Assembly (NCBI GenBank): GCA_028821455.1
Contig: JAPPGE010000060.1
Span: forward strand, 1 to 64,000
Reading direction: 5' to 3'
Length of the DNA stretch: 64,000 nt
Source of the DNA: a bacterium
GTDB taxonomy: Bacteria; Pseudomonadota; Alphaproteobacteria; SP197
Part shown: in pieces, positions 17,129 to 24,998 of the stretch
Layout of the letters: every line of letters starts with the position of its first letter
Numbering within the stretch: the first letter of the stretch is position 1
Notes under the pieces: generated by a model
Told to the model about the DNA's origin: nothing
The model's database searches: none
The model's input: the letters and a program-made list of their open reading frames with translations, nothing else
Program-made: the position numbers and the translations under genes

Positions 17129-17386
17129 ATGGGCCTCAACATCAAAAACAGCGAGACGTGCTCTCTGGCCAGAGAACTCGCGACGCTGACTGGAGAGACC
17201 ATGACGCGTGCGATTACTGTCGCACTGCGCGAACGCCTGGGACGTGAGCAGCGTCGCCATAGCATGGAAGCCCGGGCCGGAGAACTCCGCGCCATCGCAG
17301 AACGTTGTGCGAAACTCATGGGGCCCGGGCGGCCGTCTGTCGAACATGGTGACCTGCTCTACGATGATCAGGGTCTGCCCAGGTGA
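17129..17386 (+). CDS. vapB: VapB-type antitoxin (PSK/Rv0623-like)
   Basis: An 85-residue antitoxin that should bind the operator through its N-terminus and block the VapC toxin through its C-terminus. The start MGLNIKN...LARELATLTGETMTRAITVALRERL is the classic layout of the Rv0623-like VapB family, followed by a charged helix and an acidic tail ending near DDQGLPR. The frame is open for hundreds of bases upstream, but the ATG at 17129 matches family members and follows the operator repeat. Its TGA overlaps the GTG of vapC by 4 bases. A degenerate duplicate lies 800 bases downstream. Confidence 0.85.
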   Translation: MGLNIKNSETCSLARELATLTGETMTRAITVALRERLGREQRRHSMEARAGELRAIAERCAKLMGPGRPSVEHGDLLYDDQGLPR

Positions 17387-17793
17387 TCGTCGACAGTTCC
17401 GCACTGCTTGCGGTTCTGAACCGCGAACCTGATTGCGAACGCCTTGAGACGGCGATTCAGACCGCGGCATCGTGTCAAATGTCGATGGCCAACATTCTGG
17501 AAACGTCAATCGTGGTCGAGAGTCGAGGCGGGGCAGAGGCCGGCCATGAGCTGGATGCGTTCCTTGAGCGTGCAGCAATCGAACCCGTCCCGGTCACCAT
17601 CACTCAACTCGAAACGGCGCGGCGGGCCTGGCGGCAGTACGGCAAGGGACGCCATCCAGCAGGATTGAACTTCGGCGATTGCTTCGCCTACGCGCTTGCC
17701 CGAACGACAGGAGAGCCACTGCTCTACAAGGGCGACGACTTTGCCCGCACGGACATTCTGGCCGCCATATCGTCTGTGCACAGATTGTCCTAG
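17383..17793 (+). CDS. vapC: VapC-type PIN-domain ribonuclease toxin
   Basis: A 136-residue PIN-domain endoribonuclease; VapC toxins cleave tRNA or rRNA when freed from the antitoxin. The acidic metal-binding residues are in place: Asp4 (MIVDSSAL), Glu40 (NILET), Asp99 (NFGDCFAYALA) and Asp118/119 (KGDDF). The GTG start overlaps the vapB stop. All four catalytic acids and normal length indicate an active toxin. Confidence 0.87.
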   Translation: MIVDSSALLAVLNREPDCERLETAIQTAASCQMSMANILETSIVVESRGGAEAGHELDAFLERAAIEPVPVTITQLETARRAWRQYGKGRHPAGLNFGDCFAYALARTTGEPLLYKGDDFARTDILAAISSVHRLS

Positions 17794-17948
17794 GAAGCTC
17801 AAATTTGCCGCACTGTTCGTCGAGGGCGTCTGTTACCAGGGTGCCGAGCGATCGTGAGTTCCGGGGCACCATGCCTCCGCCATCCTGCATTGAAACGACC
17901 ACCGGCAACCCAGAGGGCAGGGTGACAAGTGTCCTATCGAGACGGCGA

Positions 17949-18260
17949 ATGGGCCTCGTCATCGCGAATGGCGAAGCATGCTTCCTGGCCAAAGAATTCG
18001 CGACCCTGACCGGAGAGACGATGGCAGGGCGAACACCGTCGCACCGTACGAACGGCTGGAACGTGAGCAGTGTCACCGCAGCGTGGAAGTCCGAGACGGG
18101 AAACTCCGCGCCATCGTAGAGCATTGTGCGAAACTCATGGGATCCGGGCTGCCGTCTGTCGAACATGGCGACATGCTCCATGATGATCAGGGTGTGCCCA
18201 AGTGATCGACGACAGTTCCGCGCCGCTTGTGCCTCCACCGGCTTGAGACCCGCTGACGGT
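17949..18260 (+). pseudogene. Decayed second vapBC copy
   Basis: This stretch parallels the intact vapBC at 17129 base for base in many blocks. The beginning still reads MGLVIANGEACFLAKEFATLTGETM. A single-base deletion near 18020-18030 then shifts the frame; the rest of vapB (EQCHRSVEV...CAKLMGSGLPSVEHGDML) continues in another frame to about 18204. The vapC part keeps only its first codons (MIDDSSAP) and a short match near CTTGAGACC before losing similarity at about 18260. Upstream similarity to the first copy extends to around 17820. It appears to be a local duplication now eroding. Confidence 0.8.
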
Positions 18261-18280
18261 CCGGTCGGCGCTCCGGTGCG

Positions 18281-19492
18281 TCAGGGGTTCGTCTGGCACT
18301 GCCGTGTTTCCGATCGATCCAGCCACAGCACATGAAGTGCGGCGGCCAGACCCAGGGCTGACGACAGGAGCATCATGCCGAGTAATCCGTAAGCCGCATT
18401 GTGCGCCGTCAGGATGGCTCCGGTGAGCGCCGCGATTGCTGCCCCCACCGCCACGGTCAGCGCGCCGGACAGGCCCGAGGCGCTTCCCGCCAGGGTTGGC
18501 CGCACCGACATGGCCCCGGAACTGGCGCTCGGCATGGTGATGCCATTGCCAATTCCGACGCACATGCAGGCACCGAACAAGGTCAGCTCATGCACCACCC
18601 CCAACGCCAGGACCAACAGCCCGAGGATCAAGCCGAGGCAAGCGACGACCCGCCCGCCCAGCATCATGGCAGTGAGCGAATGTCGCGCGGCAAGGCGGCC
18701 GGAGAGATAGCTGCCAAGCACAAATCCGGCCGTGATGCTCCCAACGTACACTCCCAGCAGCGCAGGGGGCACATCAAACAGCGCGCTGGCAACCAGGGGT
18801 GCGCCGCCTAGAAAGGCGTAGAAGCCACCTGTCGAAAAGGCCATGCAGAGCGCATAGCCCCAGAAGCGATGCGAGTGCAGCAGTTCGGGTTAGGCCCGGA
18901 ACTGCTTTGTCAGCGTTTCGGACGGAGAGTGGTTGGTTTCGCGCAAATCGATCCAGCAAAGGACCAGGACAATTGTGCCGAAGCCCAGGAAAGCGCAGAA
19001 GCTGGCGCGCCAGCCAAAGAGATCGTCCAGGAGGCCGCCGAGCATCGGTCCCAGCATGGGCGCAATGGCCCAGGCCATGGCCAGATAGCCGATCAGACTC
19101 GCCGCACGCTGCGAGCCGGCGGTATCCCTGACGACGGCGAGCGACACCGTATAGCCGCAAATGATGGCCGCCTGAATCATGCGGAACAGCAGGAAGGACC
19201 AGACATCGCTGGCCAGCAGGCAGCCGAGAGAGGCCAGGCAGAAAGTGAACAGCGCCGCCAACATCACAGGCCGTCGCCCAAAGCGGTCGGACAACGGGCC
19301 GGCGATCAGCTGCAGGGCCACTGTCGCCGCCGCGTAGCCGGCAATGGCGAGGTTGACGAGAGCGTAGGGCGCCGCAAAGTCCGTCGCGATGTTCGACAGC
19401 GACGGCAGGAACATGTTGAGCGAGAGGACCGACAGGCCACTCAGAACAATCAGCGTCATGAACCGTGGTGCTTTCAGGCTGTCTTGTGGCAT
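18281..19492 (-). pseudogene. Bcr/CflA-family multidrug exporter, interrupted by an in-frame stop
   Basis: A major-facilitator drug:H+ antiporter of the Bcr/CflA group (normally about 400 residues, 12 helices). The N-terminal 200 residues (19492-18893) show MNMFLPSL-like LSLNMFLPSLSNIA and the motif-A GPLSDRFGRRPVM. A TAA at 18890-18892 then interrupts the same frame. Translation of the following 15 codons and the 187-residue continuation from 18844 restores the second half (YAL...FSTGGFYAFLGG and six more helices). The two halves add to about 403 residues without any indel, so one base change explains the break. It could be a real nonsense mutation, a sequencing error, or two half-transporters; the last is least likely. 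Confidence 0.8.
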
Positions 19493-20016
19493 CTGTCTCG
19501 TTCCATCCCGGATCGCAGGTCACGCGTCAGAGCAGGCAAAAAAAACGCCCCCGATCATCGTCGGAGGCGCACAGGGTCTCGGTTTGGAGTCCGTTACCGG
19601 TCCAAGCGCCAAGCTCCCAAAACTACGATCGTCGCTGTCATGCCGATCAATCCCGCAAGCGTTCGCGGAACACGTTAGGCAGGATCCCTGCCGACTTCAA
19701 GGATCAGGCGCATCCACTGCCAGTCCGAACCGGATTGACAGATCCCGCTCGGAGAGCTCATCGATGTTCCAACGCGGCCCCTGTGACTGAACCGAACGAG
19801 ACATCACACACATTGGCGATTGCATCCGCCGGGCACCCGGGAACACCGCCCCTCTATCGGATGCAGCCCGCGGATGTCTTCCGGCGTCGTGTCCCGCAAC
19901 GGAGTCAGGCGCATCCCGTCGAAACTGCGCACTGAAGCCCGTCTCCTCCGGAAGTATGAATGCGGCGGCCGCTGTTTCTGTTCGTGACGGCAAAGCCACT
20001 CGTCACGGATGCCGTG
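19493..20016. other. Intergenic stretch with a terminator and no recognised gene
   Basis: The stretch contains the minus-strand terminator at 19538-19569. A 100-residue open frame on the minus strand (19697-19999) has no recognisable domain, no clear ribosome site and unremarkable composition, so I do not call it. Nothing else was seen. Confidence 0.5.
19538..19569 (-). terminator. Rho-independent terminator (minus strand)
   Basis: Read on the minus strand, CGCCTCCGA and TCGGGGGCG form a 9-bp stem (one G-U pair) around a 6-base loop (19546-19569), followed by eight T residues (19545-19538). It lies between the SDR gene at 20017 and the exporter gene starting at 19492. It would therefore stop transcripts arriving from the SDR and isolate the exporter. 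Confidence 0.8.
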
Positions 20017-20793
20017 CTAGAGCACTCCGGCCTGGCTTTCGGGAAGGATCTGACCGCCGTCGACGACGATGGTCTGGCCGGTCACGTAACGCGCCTCGTC
20101 GCTGGCGAGGTAAAGTGCCGCATAGGCGATGTCCTCGGGCAGTCCGAGCTCTCCCATGGGAATGGCGGGAACCATCGCATCCTCATGCTCCCGGGCCTCG
20201 CGGGACCCGGGGCGGCGGATCAGGATGTTGCCGGGCTCGACGGCATTGATCGTGACGCCTTGCCGGGCGACTTCCAGGGCTGCGGCCTTGATGAATCCGT
20301 TCACACCGGCCTTCGAGGCGCAATAGTGACTCCACCCGGGCATGGCCACACGCGGGCCCGAGATCGATGACGTCACGACAATCCGCCCGTAACGGCGGCG
20401 AACCATGTGGGGCATGACGGCCTTCGCGATCAGAAAGAGACTCTTGAGGTTCGTATCGAGCACGTGATCCCACTCGGCCTCCTTCATCCTCGCGATCGTC
20501 GATGACGGGAAAACGCCGGCGTTGTGGGCGACGATGTCGATCGCGCCGAGGCGCTTGCGGGCCTCGGCGATCATGGTCCTGACCTGCTCGGCATCGGCGA
20601 CATCGGTCGCCATCGCCCAGGCCTCTCCGCCAGCCTTCGCGATCTCCCGGGCAACCGCTTCCCCGCGGCTCACTGTGCGCGTCGCGATCACGACCCGCGC
20701 GCCCTCACTTGCGAAAACCCTGGCGATACCGGCTCCTATGCCGCGCCCGCCCCCGGTCACAAGCGCTGTTTTCCCATCAAGCCGTCCACCCAT
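20017..20793 (-). CDS. Short-chain dehydrogenase/reductase (FabG-like SDR)
   Basis: An NAD(P)H-dependent classical SDR. From the ATG at 20793 (preceded by AAGGGGA) the 258-residue protein has the cofactor motif TGGGRGIG near residues 12-19, the NAG motif (HNAGVF) and the catalytic Ser with the Y-x3-K pair in YCASKAG. The conserved C-terminal RYVTGQTIVVDGGQ is present. An in-frame start at 20853 would add a 20-residue leader with no family match. The substrate cannot be told from sequence; it stands alone with about 500 bases on each side. Confidence 0.9.
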   Translation of the reverse strand: MGGRLDGKTALVTGGGRGIGAGIARVFASEGARVVIATRTVSRGEAVAREIAKAGGEAWAMATDVADAEQVRTMIAEARKRLGAIDIVAHNAGVFPSSTIARMKEAEWDHVLDTNLKSLFLIAKAVMPHMVRRRYGRIVVTSSISGPRVAMPGWSHYCASKAGVNGFIKAAALEVARQGVTINAVEPGNILIRRPGSREAREHEDAMVPAIPMGELGLPEDIAYAALYLASDEARYVTGQTIVVDGGQILPESQAGVL

Positions 20794-21303
20794 GGTCCGT
20801 CCCCTTCCCTGGCTCTGGCGCGCAAGTCTGGGCGAAGAGAGGGCGCACGGCAATCAGGTGTGAGGCGAGGGCGGTGAGCCTGTTGCTATCCTGCCTGTAT
20901 GTTCGGGCGTCGTTCGCTCGATTTCTGCGATCGGCACGGCGATCTCGGAACGTCAAAGTGCTTCTCGGCTCAGTTCAATCAGTCGGAAGGAATCGGAACT
21001 CTTCGGGCTTCGTCGCAAATCAATCACGAAAATCGAAACAGCGTTCAAAATCGTGCCACAGGTCGAAAACCCCCCGGACATGTTGTGGCGGTCCTCATCG
21101 CCATGGATGCAGGAACGATGCGCATGGAAGACTGTTGATCCACCTCCTCTGCGACATGACGCGGGTCTGTCCGCGGTTGGTTGACTGACGGGCGACGCCT
21201 CGCACCGGGCAGGGATGCCCCGCAGCACGTGGAACAGGACATCCTGCCCGATCAACCGCATCGCGAAGTGTGTTATGCATGATGGATTCCGTGGATCCAG
21301 GCC
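20794..21303. other. Divergent intergenic region, 510 bases, no recognised gene
   Basis: It separates the minus-strand SDR from the plus-strand flavoprotein and should hold both promoters. The part around 20985-21060 is more AT-rich than its surroundings. Short open frames on both strands (for example 20899-21138 plus) have no recognisable domain. No strong hairpin was seen. Confidence 0.45.
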
Positions 21304-23526
21304 ATGAATGACCCCCTGCTGCAGCCCTACCGTCTGAAACATCTCGAGTTGAAGAACCGGATCATGTCGACGGCGCATGAGCCGGGCTACACCGAGGATG
21401 GTCTCGTGGGAGAACGCTACGTGCGCTACCACGAGGAGAAGGCAAGGGGTGGCATCGCGCTGACCATGATCGCCGGCTCCACGGTGGTCTCGAAGGATTC
21501 GGCCCAGGCCTTCATGAACGTCCAGGCGTGGAAGGACGAGGTGGTGTCAGGCCTGCGCCGGCTCGCCGAGGCCTGCCACGACCGCGGCACGGCGGTGATG
21601 ATCCAGCTCACCCACCTCGGGCGGCGGACCAACTGGAACAAGGAGCACTGGCTTCCTGTCCTGGCGCCCTCCATGGTGCGCGAACCGGCCCACCGCGCCT
21701 TTCCCAAGGAAATGGAGGACTGGGATATCGAGAGGGTCGTGCGGGACTATGGACTGGCCGCCGCGCGCATGGCCGAAGCGGGACTCGACGGCATCGAATT
21801 CGAAGCCTACGGCCACCTGATGGACCAGTTCTGGTCCCCCGCCACCAACCGGCGCGGCGATCAGTGGGGCGGCAGTCTCGACAACCGGTTGCGCTTTGCC
21901 ATGGCGGTGCTCGACGAGGTGCGCGGCACCGTTGGCCCCGACTTCATCGTCGGCATCCGCATGTCCCTGGACGAGGACTGGCGCAAGGGCTACGGGCGCG
22001 CGGCAGGCCTCGAGATCGCCCGGCGCTTCATCGCTACGGGCAAGGTCGATTTCCTGAATGTCATCAAGGGTCACATCGACCACGACCGGGCCCTCACCGA
22101 CATCATTCCGGTGGCCGGCATGGCGGCCTCTCCCCACCTCGAGTTCGCCGGCGGCATCCGTGCCGAGACACGCTTTCCGGTCTTCCACGCCAACAAGATC
22201 GCCGATATCGCCACGGCGCGCCACGCCATCGCCACCGGCCAGCTCGACATGGTGGGCATGACCCGGGCCCATATCGCCGATCCCCATATCGTCAACCGCA
22301 TCATCGAGGGGCGCGAGGACGACATCCGGCCCTGTGTCGGCGCCACCTACTGCCTCGAAAGCGTCTATGCGGGAACCGGCGCGCTCTGTGTCCACAATCC
22401 GTCGACGGGCCGAGAAGCGTCGCTGCCGCAGCTGGTGGAACCGCGTTCGGGACCTCGACGGCGCATCGTCGTGGTGGGCGCCGGACCGGCCGGCCTTGAA
22501 GCCGCCCGCGTTGCCGGCGAACGCGGTCACGACGTGGTCGTGCTGGAGGCCGCCAATCGGCCTGGCGGCCAGATTCTACTGGCGGCGCGCACGCCCAACC
22601 GCAAGGACCTGATCGGCATCGTCGACTGGCGCCTTGCCCGCCTGACGCGGTTGGGTATCGACGTTCGCTGCAACGTGCTGGCGGGTATGGGCGACGTACT
22701 GGCCCTCGACCCCGATGTCGTTCTTGTCTGTACGGGTGGCGTGCCCAACAAGGAGATCCTGGACGAGGGTTCCGGCCTTGCCGTCAGTTCCTGGGACCTG
22801 CTTGCCGGAACCGTCTCTCCGGCGGCTGAGGTTCTGGTCTTCGACGACAACGGCCATCAGCCGGGCATGCAGGCCGCATGGCTGGCGGCCGACGCCGGTT
22901 CAAGGGTGGAGATCGTCTCGCCGGAACGCACGTTCGCGCCCGAACTGGGGGCGCTCACCCATGCGCCCTACGCCGAATTCTTCCAGGAGCACAGCGTCAC
23001 CATTACCATCAACACCAGAGTCTCGAGACTGGAACGCCGGGGCAACCGCCTGCGGGCGACGCTGTTCAGCGAATTCACCGGGAGCGACGTCGGCGAGCGC
23101 TTGGTCGATCAGGTGGTGATCGAGCACGGCACCCTTCCCGCCGATGATCTCTACTTCGAACTGCGCGGCCTGTCGGTCAATCGCGGGGAGGTGGACTACG
23201 AGGCGCTGATCCAGCGCCAGCCACAAGAGATCCGCAGCAATCCCGAGGGCGCCTTCCAGCTCTTCCGCCTCGGCGACGCTGTCGTGAGCCGAAACATACA
23301 CGCCGGGGTATCCTTTGCCGGGCGCCTGGGGGGCTTCTTTAACAAACCGATGGGCCGCCGGCGGGAGCCGGCTGCCCTTCGAACAAGAGATTACTTCTGT
23401 TCGTCGTGCAGACGCTTTGCCTCTGCCTCTGCACGGTTCTCCGCGATGATCGACGCGACGACCGTGCCGACACACAGGAGGACCGAAATCCACAGGAAAA
23501 GATGCACGCCGCCGGATCCGGCATAA
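21304..23526 (+). CDS. OYE-type FMN/FAD oxidoreductase, TMADH/DgcA-like N-demethylase family
   Basis: A two-domain flavoprotein with an FMN-binding Old-Yellow-Enzyme barrel (about residues 1-340), a cysteine linker, and FAD/NAD Rossmann domains beginning with VVVGAGPAGLEAAR at 389-402. Relatives include trimethylamine/dimethylamine dehydrogenases, dienoyl-CoA reductases and the DgcA/StcD demethylases of betaine catabolism. The iron-sulfur linker has Cys344, Cys350 and Cys362 but Ala347 where TMADH has its second ligand, so a 4Fe-4S cluster may be absent or three-ligated. The family fold seems to end near residue 667 (SRNIHA). The last 70 residues are atypical and overlap, antisense, a small membrane protein gene at 23391-23579, so the natural stop may be lost. 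It is convergent with the ammonium transporter operon. Confidence 0.82.
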   Translation: MNDPLLQPYRLKHLELKNRIMSTAHEPGYTEDGLVGERYVRYHEEKARGGIALTMIAGSTVVSKDSAQAFMNVQAWKDEVVSGLRRLAEACHDRGTAVMIQLTHLGRRTNWNKEHWLPVLAPSMVREPAHRAFPKEMEDWDIERVVRDYGLAAARMAEAGLDGIEFEAYGHLMDQFWSPATNRRGDQWGGSLDNRLRFAMAVLDEVRGTVGPDFIVGIRMSLDEDWRKGYGRAAGLEIARRFIATGKVDFLNVIKGHIDHDRALTDIIPVAGMAASPHLEFAGGIRAETRFPVFHANKIADIATARHAIATGQLDMVGMTRAHIADPHIVNRIIEGREDDIRPCVGATYCLESVYAGTGALCVHNPSTGREASLPQLVEPRSGPRRRIVVVGAGPAGLEAARVAGERGHDVVVLEAANRPGGQILLAARTPNRKDLIGIVDWRLARLTRLGIDVRCNVLAGMGDVLALDPDVVLVCTGGVPNKEILDEGSGLAVSSWDLLAGTVSPAAEVLVFDDNGHQPGMQAAWLAADAGSRVEIVSPERTFAPELGALTHAPYAEFFQEHSVTITINTRVSRLERRGNRLRATLFSEFTGSDVGERLVDQVVIEHGTLPADDLYFELRGLSVNRGEVDYEALIQRQPQEIRSNPEGAFQLFRLGDAVVSRNIHAGVSFAGRLGGFFNKPMGRRREPAALRTRDYFCSSCRRFASASARFSAMIDATTVPTHRRTEIHRKRCTPPDPA

Positions 23527-23579
23527 CTGTAGATCGCTGCAGCTCCTTCCCAGGACTCGATCGGACTTCCACCAAACAT
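23391..23579 (-). CDS. 62-residue single-pass membrane microprotein downstream of amt
   Basis: A small protein of unrecognised family. It has a polar, Gly/Ser-rich N-terminus, one strong membrane helix (about residues 27-46, LFLWISVLLCVGTVVASII) and a short Ala/Glu/Lys-rich cytoplasmic helix. An AAAGGAG ribosome site lies 7 bases before its ATG. It starts 38 bases after the amt stop on the same strand and so is probably co-transcribed with amt. Its coding region lies antisense under the aberrant C-terminal tail of the convergent flavoprotein. A role as a small Amt partner is a guess from position only. Confidence 0.62.
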   Translation of the reverse strand: MFGGSPIESWEGAAAIYSYAGSGGVHLFLWISVLLCVGTVVASIIAENRAEAEAKRLHDEQK

Positions 23580-23617
23580 GATAGTTCTCCTTTCAGATTA
23601 TCTGCCCTGAACGCAGC

Positions 23618-24919
23618 TCAGCCGCGCCAGTGAAGATGTGAGGTGATCTGCTCGGGATAGGCAGGAGACGGAATCTCCAGATCCATGCCGACCTGCTGGA
23701 TTTCGTCGCTTGCACGCAGGATGCCCAGCATCTTGAGAATCAGCGACAACACGTAGCCCGGCACGAAGCCGATGAGGACCATGACCACGCAACCGACAAG
23801 CTGACCCCAGAAGGTGATGCCCGGTATGGACTCCGAGACGGCCGGGTAGCCGTCGAGGAAGATGCCGCAGGCCAGGACACCGAGGATTCCGCAGAAACCG
23901 TGCACCGACACGGCGCCGACCGCGTCGTCGATGCGCAACTTCTCGAGGAAGCGCTGGCCATAGGGAATCAGGACACCGCCGGCAAAGCCGAGGGCGAAAG
24001 CCAGTGGCGGATAGTAGAGATCGAGACCGGCAGCGGCCGCAAAGATGCCGCCGAGCGCCCCCGACATCATCCAGAATGGATCACGCGTAACCGCGTAGGC
24101 GCCGATGATTCCGCCACCGAAACTCATCAGCAGGTTGAACGACCACGCCGAAAGCGTCGTCGGGCCACCGTAGATGTTCCCCCACTGGCCGGTGCCGTTG
24201 TAGAGCAGGCAGGCGCCCATGAAGCCGACGAAACCGATGATGATTATCATCAGGCCGGCAATCGTCATCGGCACGCTGTGGCCCTGGAGATTGTTGATCT
24301 CGCCATTGGGACCGAACTTGCCGATACGCGGGCCGAGGTTGATCAGCACGCCAAGCGCGAAGAAGCCGGAGATGATGTGCACCACGCCGGACGCACCGAC
24401 GTCATGGTAACCGAATTCGGTAACCAGCCAGCCTTCCGGATGCCATCCCCACGAAGCGCCAATCAGCCAGGCGAAGGAGCCCAGGGCCACGGCGAGGATG
24501 ATGAACGATCCCATGCGGATGCGTTCGATGACGGATCCGGACATGATCGAGGCGGTGGTGGCCGAGAACAGCACAAAGGCACCCCAGATGACACCGGTGA
24601 TGTTGTCGGAGAGATTGGGGCCCATGAACTCGTTCCACGGTTCCCCGAACAATCCGTACTCCATGTTGGGGACGATGCCGTGCGGGAAGGCGAGATAGAC
24701 CCACCAGCCGAACATGAACATCGTCGGAATGATGAATGCGAAGGCGAGAATGTTCTTGCACCCCGATGCCAGTGTGTTCTTCACGCGTGAGGCTCCCATC
24801 TCGTACATCAGGAAGCCCGCGTGAATGGCAACCATGAGACCGATCGACCACCAGTAGTACCCTTCGGCACTGATCTTCGTCGACCACTCGACTGCCGCTT
24901 GAAGTTCTTCAGGAGTCAT
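23618..24919 (-). CDS. amt: Ammonium transporter (Amt family)
   Basis: An inner-membrane ammonium channel/transporter. The 433-residue protein shows about 11 hydrophobic segments. The conserved pore pair is present: Asp173 and His181, eight residues apart in YHDVGASGVVHI, and the second pore histidine in DAVGAVSVHGFCGILG. GVIWGAFVLFSATTASIMSG and the FNLLMSFGGG region fit the family. There is no obvious signal peptide; a 20-residue amphipathic N-terminus precedes the first helix. No glnK/PII gene is adjacent, unlike classic glnK-amtB operons. Instead the gene lies 79 bases after a type III glutamine synthetase-like gene and is followed by a microprotein. Confidence 0.9.
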   Translation of the reverse strand: MTPEELQAAVEWSTKISAEGYYWWSIGLMVAIHAGFLMYEMGASRVKNTLASGCKNILAFAFIIPTMFMFGWWVYLAFPHGIVPNMEYGLFGEPWNEFMGPNLSDNITGVIWGAFVLFSATTASIMSGSVIERIRMGSFIILAVALGSFAWLIGASWGWHPEGWLVTEFGYHDVGASGVVHIISGFFALGVLINLGPRIGKFGPNGEINNLQGHSVPMTIAGLMIIIIGFVGFMGACLLYNGTGQWGNIYGGPTTLSAWSFNLLMSFGGGIIGAYAVTRDPFWMMSGALGGIFAAAAGLDLYYPPLAFALGFAGGVLIPYGQRFLEKLRIDDAVGAVSVHGFCGILGVLACGIFLDGYPAVSESIPGITFWGQLVGCVVMVLIGFVPGYVLSLILKMLGILRASDEIQQVGMDLEIPSPAYPEQITSHLHWRG

Positions 24920-24998
24920 GTAGTTGAACCCTCTTTCCAGTGTTGAATGCTCCCTTTCCGGCTCCTCCTCGGATTAGCCGGCCGCCGGGCCGCGGATG

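Noticed and set aside
19697-19999. A 100-residue minus-strand frame as a small gene before the terminator at 19538
   Set aside because: No recognised domain, weak ribosome site; kept as intergenic.
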